Below, in pieces: positions 59,484 to 64,000 of a stretch of DNA of 64,000 nucleotides. The notes beneath the pieces were generated by a model. It saw nothing but the letters and a program-made list of their open reading frames with translations, did no database searches and had not been told where the DNA came from. Position numbers and translations under genes: made by a program. The first letter of the stretch is position 1, and each line of letters opens with the position of its first letter. The stretch is from positions 1 through 64,000 of the forward strand of contig NZ_ALAP01000070.1 of NCBI RefSeq assembly GCF_000280905.1, written 5' to 3'. This DNA comes from Streptomyces sp. AA1529. GTDB lineage: Bacteria; Actinomycetota; Actinomycetes; Streptomycetales; Streptomycetaceae.

Positions 59484-60496
59484 GGGCGCTCCTCGGGGGC
59501 GGGATGTGCGGACCGGTCGGGGACGGGGTGGGGCGACGGGGCGCGCAGGAGCTGCCCCCTGCGGCCGAGCAGGAACTTCTTGAAGGCGGCGACCGGCGGC
59601 GGGTCGGGGCGCCCCGCGAGCCAGGCGAGCCCGATCTCGCGGACGGCGCGCGGCGCGGTCACCGTCAGCTCGCGCACGCCGGGCCGAGGGAAGACCGGCG
59701 GCGGCAGCAGCGCGACGCCGAGCCCGGCGGCGACCAGCCCGCGGATCGTCTCGGCCTCCTCGCCCTCGAAGGCGATCCGCGGGGTGAACCCGGCCTCGGC
59801 GCACAGCGTGTCGAGGATGCGCCGCATCCCGTAGCCGGGCTCCAGGGTGACGAAGGACTCCTCGGCGGCCTCGGCGAGCCGCACCCGCCTGCGCGCGGCG
59901 AGCCGGTGGTCGTCCGGTACGACCAGCCGCAGCCGCTGCTCGTCCAGCCGCCGGACCTCCAGGTCCGGCGCCTCCGGCATGGGCGAGGTGAGGCACAGGT
60001 CGAGTTCACCCGCGCGGAGCCGCTCGAGCATGGCCTCACCGTAGTTCTGCACCAGTGCGAAGCGGACCCGCGGATGGTCGGCGCGGAAGGCGCGCAGCAG
60101 TTCGGGGACCGTCTCCCAGCCGAGGGTGTGCAGGAAGCCGAAGGCGACCTTGCCGGTGGCGGGGTCGGCGTCGGACCGCACGTCCTCGGCGGCCTGTTCG
60201 ACGGCGGCCAGGGCGCGTTCCGCGGAGGCCCGGAAGGTGCGGCCGGCCGGGGTGAGGGAGAGCGTACGGCCGTGCCGGGCGAACAGCGCGACGCCCAGGT
60301 CCTCCTCCAGCCGGGCCAGGGCGCGGCTGAGGGAGGACTGCGGGATGCCCAGCTCCTGCGCGGCACGGGTGACGTGTTCGTGCCGGGCCACCGCGGCGAA
60401 CTGCGCCAATCGCGGAGTGAGGGAGAGCGCCGAGGGCGGAGCGGCCTGGCGCGGCATCGCGGCCGAGGGGTCTTTCTTGTTGCGCGGCGGTGACAC
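59480..60496 (-). CDS. LysR-family regulator
   Basis: 338 residues. N-terminal winged helix (PRLAQFAAVARHEHVTRAAQELGIPQSSLSRALARLEEDLG) and a periplasmic-binding-like effector domain (GKVAFGFLHTLGW). GTG 60496 has GGGAG 6 nt upstream; ATG 60457 lacks one. Divergent from an MFS gene, with a classical T-N11-A palindrome between, so it likely controls that exporter. Co-translated with the methyltransferase. Confidence 0.92.
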   Translation of the reverse strand: MSPPRNKKDPSAAMPRQAAPPSALSLTPRLAQFAAVARHEHVTRAAQELGIPQSSLSRALARLEEDLGVALFARHGRTLSLTPAGRTFRASAERALAAVEQAAEDVRSDADPATGKVAFGFLHTLGWETVPELLRAFRADHPRVRFALVQNYGEAMLERLRAGELDLCLTSPMPEAPDLEVRRLDEQRLRLVVPDDHRLAARRRVRLAEAAEESFVTLEPGYGMRRILDTLCAEAGFTPRIAFEGEEAETIRGLVAAGLGVALLPPPVFPRPGVRELTVTAPRAVREIGLAWLAGRPDPPPVAAFKKFLLGRRGQLLRAPSPHPVPDRSAHPAPEERP

Positions 60497-60552
60497 AGGA
60501 CGCTCCCGCTGTCGGCTGGCTGCGATGATGCGTGAGGGGATCGATTGTCGCA

Positions 60553-60577
60553 CTTTCATGCATTGGACGGATGAAAG
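60553..60577. promoter_or_regulatory. LysR-type binding site (T-N11-A)
   Basis: CTTTCAT-N11-ATGAAAG, perfect 7-bp arms around 11 nt. Lies 22 bp before the MFS start and 57 bp before the LysR start. Confidence 0.8.
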
Positions 60578-60598
60578 GCCGGGTCGTACGTTCGGGGC

Positions 60599-61963
60599 AT
60601 GCCTGCTCTCGATACCGAGGCGTCCTCCGGTCCGGTGGACGCCTCCCCCGCCGGTCCCGCCTCCCCTGTCACGGACGCCTCCCGCACCACTGCCGTCGCC
60701 GCCGCGCCACCCGCCGAGCCCGCCACCGGCACCGCCGAGCCGGCCGAGCGCTCCGAGCACTCCGACGCGTCCAAGCTGAGCCCCGGCGACCCCGGGCACG
60801 GACGGATGCGGCTGGCGCTCTTCGCCGCCGGGCTGTCCACCTTCGCGCTGCTCTACTCCACCCAGGCGCTCCTCCCCGAGATCTCGCAGGCGCTGCACGC
60901 CGCCCCCGAGCAGGCGAGCTGGACCGTCTCCGGTGCGACCGTCGGGCTCGCCGTCGCGGTGCTGCCGCTGGCGGCGCTGTCCGAGCGGTTCGGACGCCGC
61001 CGGATGCTGACCGTCTCGCTGGCGGTGGCGGTCGCCCTCGCCCTGGTCATCCCCTTCGCACCCAGCCTGCCGGTGCTGATCGCGCTGCGGACGCTCCAGG
61101 GCGCGGCCGTCGCCGGGGTGCCCGCCTCGGCCATGGCGTTCCTGTCCGACGAGGTGCGGGCGCGGCATCTGGTGGGTGCCGTCGGGCTGTTCGTCGCGGG
61201 CAACAGCGTCGGCGGGATGAGCGGGCGGATCCTCACCGGATGGGTCACCGAGGCGTGGGGCTGGCGCGCCGGGCTGGGCGCCGTCGCCGTCACCTCGCTG
61301 CTGTGCGCGGTCGCCTTCCGGCTCCTCGTCCCGCCCGCCCGGCACTTCACCCCCGCTCCGCTGCACCCGCGCCGGATCGCCGCGACCGTGCGCACGCACC
61401 TGGGCAACCCGCTGCTGCTGCGGCTGTACGCGATCGGGCTGCTGTTCATGGTGGTCTTCGGCGCGGTCTACACCGTCATCGGCTACCGGCTGGTGGCCGA
61501 ACCGTTCGGACTCTCGCAGGGCCTGGTCGGCTCCGTCTTCGCCATCTACCTGGTGGGCACGGCCGCCTCCGCCACCGCCGGCCGGCTCAACGCGCGGCTC
61601 GGTCGGCGCGGCACCCTCTATCTGGGCATCGGCACCGCGTCCACGGGGCTGCTGATCAGTCTCGCGGACAGCGTCGCGGCTGTCGTGGCGGGCCTCGTAC
61701 TGATCACCGCCGGGTTCTTCGCCGGGCACGCGGTGGCCTCCGGCTCGGTCAGCCGCACCGCGGCACACGGGGCCGCCCAGGCGTCCGCGCTGTACCAGAT
61801 GAGCTACTACGTGGGCAGTTCCCTGGGCGGCGCGCTGGGCGCCGTCGCGTTCGCCGCGGCCGGCTGGGCCGCCACGGTCGCGCTGGCGCTGGGCGCCATG
61901 GTGCTCGCGGCCGGCATCACGCTGTACGCGAGCCGCCGCGCGGCGGTTCCGGCCCGCGCCTGA
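60599..61963 (+). CDS. MFS transporter, YnfM-like
   Basis: 454 residues with 12 predicted helices after an Ala/Thr/Ser-rich cytoplasmic N-terminus of about 68 residues. MFS motif A is LSERFGRRRM. Resembles YnfM/arabinose-efflux-type exporters that often lie divergent to a LysR gene. ATG 60599 is followed by the low-complexity leader; no strong ribosome site is visible. Substrate unknown; may serve the adjacent methyltransferase product. Confidence 0.9.
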   Translation: MPALDTEASSGPVDASPAGPASPVTDASRTTAVAAAPPAEPATGTAEPAERSEHSDASKLSPGDPGHGRMRLALFAAGLSTFALLYSTQALLPEISQALHAAPEQASWTVSGATVGLAVAVLPLAALSERFGRRRMLTVSLAVAVALALVIPFAPSLPVLIALRTLQGAAVAGVPASAMAFLSDEVRARHLVGAVGLFVAGNSVGGMSGRILTGWVTEAWGWRAGLGAVAVTSLLCAVAFRLLVPPARHFTPAPLHPRRIAATVRTHLGNPLLLRLYAIGLLFMVVFGAVYTVIGYRLVAEPFGLSQGLVGSVFAIYLVGTAASATAGRLNARLGRRGTLYLGIGTASTGLLISLADSVAAVVAGLVLITAGFFAGHAVASGSVSRTAAHGAAQASALYQMSYYVGSSLGGALGAVAFAAAGWAATVALALGAMVLAAGITLYASRRAAVPARA

Positions 61964-61990
61964 TCCCGTTCCGCCGTGCGCCGTACCGGT

Positions 61991-62090
61991 CCCGGGCGGC
62001 GCGCGGCGGAGAACGGGTGCCAGGCGCGCGGCGGAGAACAGCACGGCGCACGGCGGAGATCGAGCGCTGCGCGCGGCGGAGCGCGCTGCG
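61991..62090. repeat. Imperfect GCGCGCGGCGGAG repeats
   Basis: About four degenerate copies of GCGCGCGGCGGAGAAC in the 280-bp gap before the NRPS gene. No coding signal; the rest of the gap holds only a weak inverted repeat (CACCT...AGGTG) near 62160-62180. Confidence 0.55.
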
Positions 62091-62243
62091 AGTCGCCGAA
62101 GTGCGCCGGAGGAACGTCACCCGAACGGCCCTGCCCGGCGGCCGCCGCATCATGTTCGAAACACCTGTCCCCGAAAGGTGCCCTCTCCCCCGTCCGTCTC
62201 GTTGTGCTCCCAGACGTGAGGCTGCGATCGGGAGTTGGTACGG

Positions 62244-64000
62244 ATGGCCAGGTTCGACATCGGTGAGGGTCTGCCGTTGACGGCGGCGCAGTCGGGGATG
62301 TGGTTCACCCAGCAGCTCGCGCCGGACAGCCCCTGCCTCCGGCCCGCCGAGGTGATCGAGATCCGGGGCGCCGTCGACGAGGAACTGCTGGAGCGTGCCC
62401 TGCGCCGCACCGTCGCGGAGACGGAGGCGCTGCGCGTCCGGTTCGTCCCCGAGGGGCCCGAAGGGGACGGCGGCGTCCGGCAGCTCGTCGAGCCCTGCGA
62501 GGACTGGCCGTTGCACCGCCTCGATCTGCGAGGCGAGGCCGACCCCTGGGCCGCCGCGCACTCCTGGATGCGGACGGACCTGGAGTCACCGCTGGACATG
62601 CGCGGCGCCGGGCTGTTCTCGTTCGGACTGCTGCGCACCGGCGACGCCCGGTACCTCCTCTACATCAGCAGCCACCACATCCTGATGGACGGCTACGCCA
62701 CCAGCCTGTTCCTGCCGCGCGTCGCCGAGGTCTACACCGCGCTGGAGGCCGGCGCCCCCGTACCGCCCACCCGGCTGGCGCCGCTGCGGCAGGCGCTGGA
62801 GGAAGAGGCCGGCTACGCGGGCTCCGAGCGGATGCGGCGGGACCGCGACTACTGGTCCGGCGAACTGGAGCGGTGCGCCGCGGCCACGCACCAGGCGCCG
62901 GGCCGGCTGCCCAGGCCGGCGCCCTCCTTCGTACGGGAGACCGGCCATCTGGACCCGGAGACGGCCGGAAAGCTGCGCACGCTGGCCCGCAGCGCACGCA
63001 CCGGGCTCGCGACCGTGGCGATGGGGGCGCTGGCCCTCTACGTCCAGCGGCTCGCGGACGACCGGCGGGAGGACGCAGTCGTGGACATGACCGTCGCGGC
63101 GCGCGGCCCGGCCAGCCGCGACGTCCCGTGCATGGTCGCCAACGTGCTGCCGCTGCGCGTCCCGCAGCCGTCCAGCGGAACCGTCGGCGACTTGCTGCGC
63201 AAGACCGCCGCGCAGGCCAAGACGCTGCTGCGGCACCAGCGCTACTCCTACGTCCACCTGGTACGCGGCCCGCACGCACGGCGGCCGACGGCCGGAAGGA
63301 TGGAGGACTGGGGCATCAACGTCATGCTGCACGACCCGCAGATCAGCTTCGGCCGCCACCCCGCCACGCTGCACAACCTCTCCAACGGCCCCGTCACCGG
63401 CATGGCCGTCAACGTCTACGACCGCCCCTCGGACGGCTCCCTGCGCATCGACTTCCAGTCCGATCCGGAGATCTACCCCGCCGAGCGGATCGCCGCCCAC
63501 CACCGCCGCTTCCTCGCGCTGCTGCACACCCTCACCGGCGCCACCGAGGCGACACCGCTGGCCGACATCGAACTGCTGACGCCGCAGGAGCGGACGCGCG
63601 TCCTGGAGTGGGGCCGCGGGCCCGAGGCCGACTTCGGCCGGGAGCTGCTGCACACGGCATTCGAGGAGCGGGCGCGCGCGGAACCCGCGGCGACCGCGCT
63701 GGTGTGCGGCACGGGCAGCGCCGCCGTCGCCCTCTCCCGCGGCGAACTCAACGCGCGCGCCAACCGGCTCGCCCACCTGCTGCTCGCCCGGGGCGCGGGC
63801 CCCGGCAGCACCGTCGCGATCGCGCTGCCCCGCACCGCCGACTACGCCGTCGCACTGCTGGCCGTCCTCAAGTCCGGGTCCGCCTGCCTGACGTTGGACG
63901 CCGACCACCCGGTGGCGCGCGCCCGGCAGCTGCTCGCCGACGCCGCGCCCATGTGCGTGCTGGCGGCCGGGACGCCGCCCTGCGCCGACTCCCGTCCGCC
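62244..64000 (+). CDS. Non-ribosomal peptide synthetase, N-terminal part (cut by window edge)
   Basis: The frame stays open to the window end (585 residues). Residues 1-440 are a condensation domain with active-site HHILMDG (144-150). From about residue 465 an adenylation domain begins (LHTAFEERARAEPAATALV, SRGELNARANRLAHLLL, LLAVLKSGSACLTLDADHP). Starting a protein with a condensation domain means the acyl or peptidyl donor comes from another protein, as in EntF or a lipo-initiation module. ATG 62244 has GGGAG about 9 nt upstream. Product unknown; substrate code lies beyond the edge. Confidence 0.9.
   Translation, partial: MARFDIGEGLPLTAAQSGMWFTQQLAPDSPCLRPAEVIEIRGAVDEELLERALRRTVAETEALRVRFVPEGPEGDGGVRQLVEPCEDWPLHRLDLRGEADPWAAAHSWMRTDLESPLDMRGAGLFSFGLLRTGDARYLLYISSHHILMDGYATSLFLPRVAEVYTALEAGAPVPPTRLAPLRQALEEEAGYAGSERMRRDRDYWSGELERCAAATHQAPGRLPRPAPSFVRETGHLDPETAGKLRTLARSARTGLATVAMGALALYVQRLADDRREDAVVDMTVAARGPASRDVPCMVANVLPLRVPQPSSGTVGDLLRKTAAQAKTLLRHQRYSYVHLVRGPHARRPTAGRMEDWGINVMLHDPQISFGRHPATLHNLSNGPVTGMAVNVYDRPSDGSLRIDFQSDPEIYPAERIAAHHRRFLALLHTLTGATEATPLADIELLTPQERTRVLEWGRGPEADFGRELLHTAFEERARAEPAATALVCGTGSAAVALSRGELNARANRLAHLLLARGAGPGSTVAIALPRTADYAVALLAVLKSGSACLTLDADHPVARARQLLADAAPMCVLAAGTPPCADSRP

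Noticed and set aside
60500..62044. Long N-terminal extension of the LysR frame over the MFS gene
   Set aside because: The extension is antisense to a clear MFS transporter and has repetitive Gln/Gly/Arg composition; a GTG with a ribosome site at 60496 gives a normal LysR.
1..64000. tRNA or rRNA genes
   Set aside because: No cloverleaf-like sequence or conserved rRNA segment was recognised on either strand by eye; a tRNA search program would settle this.

Overview
The window is high-GC actinobacterial DNA, almost certainly from a Streptomyces or close relative. The evidence is the codon use, frequent GTG starts, mycothiol enzymes (Mca and a mycothiol-dependent formaldehyde dehydrogenase), the acyl-CoA carboxylase epsilon subunit, the afsQ1/afsQ2/sigQ set and XRE/DUF397 pairs. 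From about 0.6 to 58.3 kb it looks like conserved chromosomal core. The gene set and order resemble the S. coelicolor SCO49xx region from memory, and part of it (carboxylase, BirA, Maf, LpdA, purine nucleoside phosphorylase, sugar-phosphate mutase, adenosine deaminase) also resembles M. tuberculosis Rv3279-Rv3313. This synteny is recalled, not searched. From about 58.5 kb the content becomes accessory (methyltransferase/LysR/MFS) and ends inside a non-ribosomal peptide synthetase.

Layout. 0-6.2 kb: tail of an MFS exporter, an anchored unknown protein, metB, a sigma-like factor with a tiny membrane partner, MarR regulator and ilvA. 6.2-8.5 kb: two-gene ABC exporter behind a palindromic operator. 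8.5-11.7 kb: greA, DUF4307 protein, mca, small membrane protein, msrA. 11.8-13.4 kb: XRE/DUF397 module. 13.6-17.3 kb: ion-channel-like protein, polytopic membrane protein, sulfur-binding-domain-type HNH endonuclease. 17.4-26.5 kb: L,D-transpeptidase lipoprotein, small secreted protein, hutH, TetR-hydrolase operon, GGDEF protein, enoyl-CoA hydratase, adenylate cyclase. 26.6-33.2 kb: biotin ligase and acyl-CoA carboxylase subunits (beta, epsilon, biotinylated alpha) with Maf and small membrane proteins. 33.2-44.8 kb: DeoR regulator, LpdA, gamma-glutamylcyclotransferase-like protein, purine nucleoside phosphorylase, phosphosugar mutase, NAT, PH-domain protein, deoC and two aldehyde dehydrogenase genes. 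45-49.7 kb: HxlR regulator, aminotransferase, formaldehyde dehydrogenase/MBL operon, uridine kinase-like protein. 49.8-58.3 kb: sigQ, afsQ1, afsQ2, lipoprotein, VanZ and PspC proteins, secreted protein, adenosine deaminase, hydrolase.

How it works together. BirA would biotinylate the alpha chain that works with the beta and epsilon subunits. Adenosine deaminase, purine nucleoside phosphorylase, the mutase, DeoC and aldehyde dehydrogenase form a nucleoside catabolic route. Three of these genes carry the same palindrome (core CTACGCGCGTAG) at near-identical leaderless promoters, which suggests an unassigned local regulon. AfsQ1 has a perfect GTNAC-N6-GTNAC box between itself and sigQ. At about twenty genes a -10 hexamer lies 6-8 nt before the start codon, so leaderless mRNAs look common here; I used this to choose several starts. 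I saw no tRNA, rRNA, CRISPR array, integrase or transposase.
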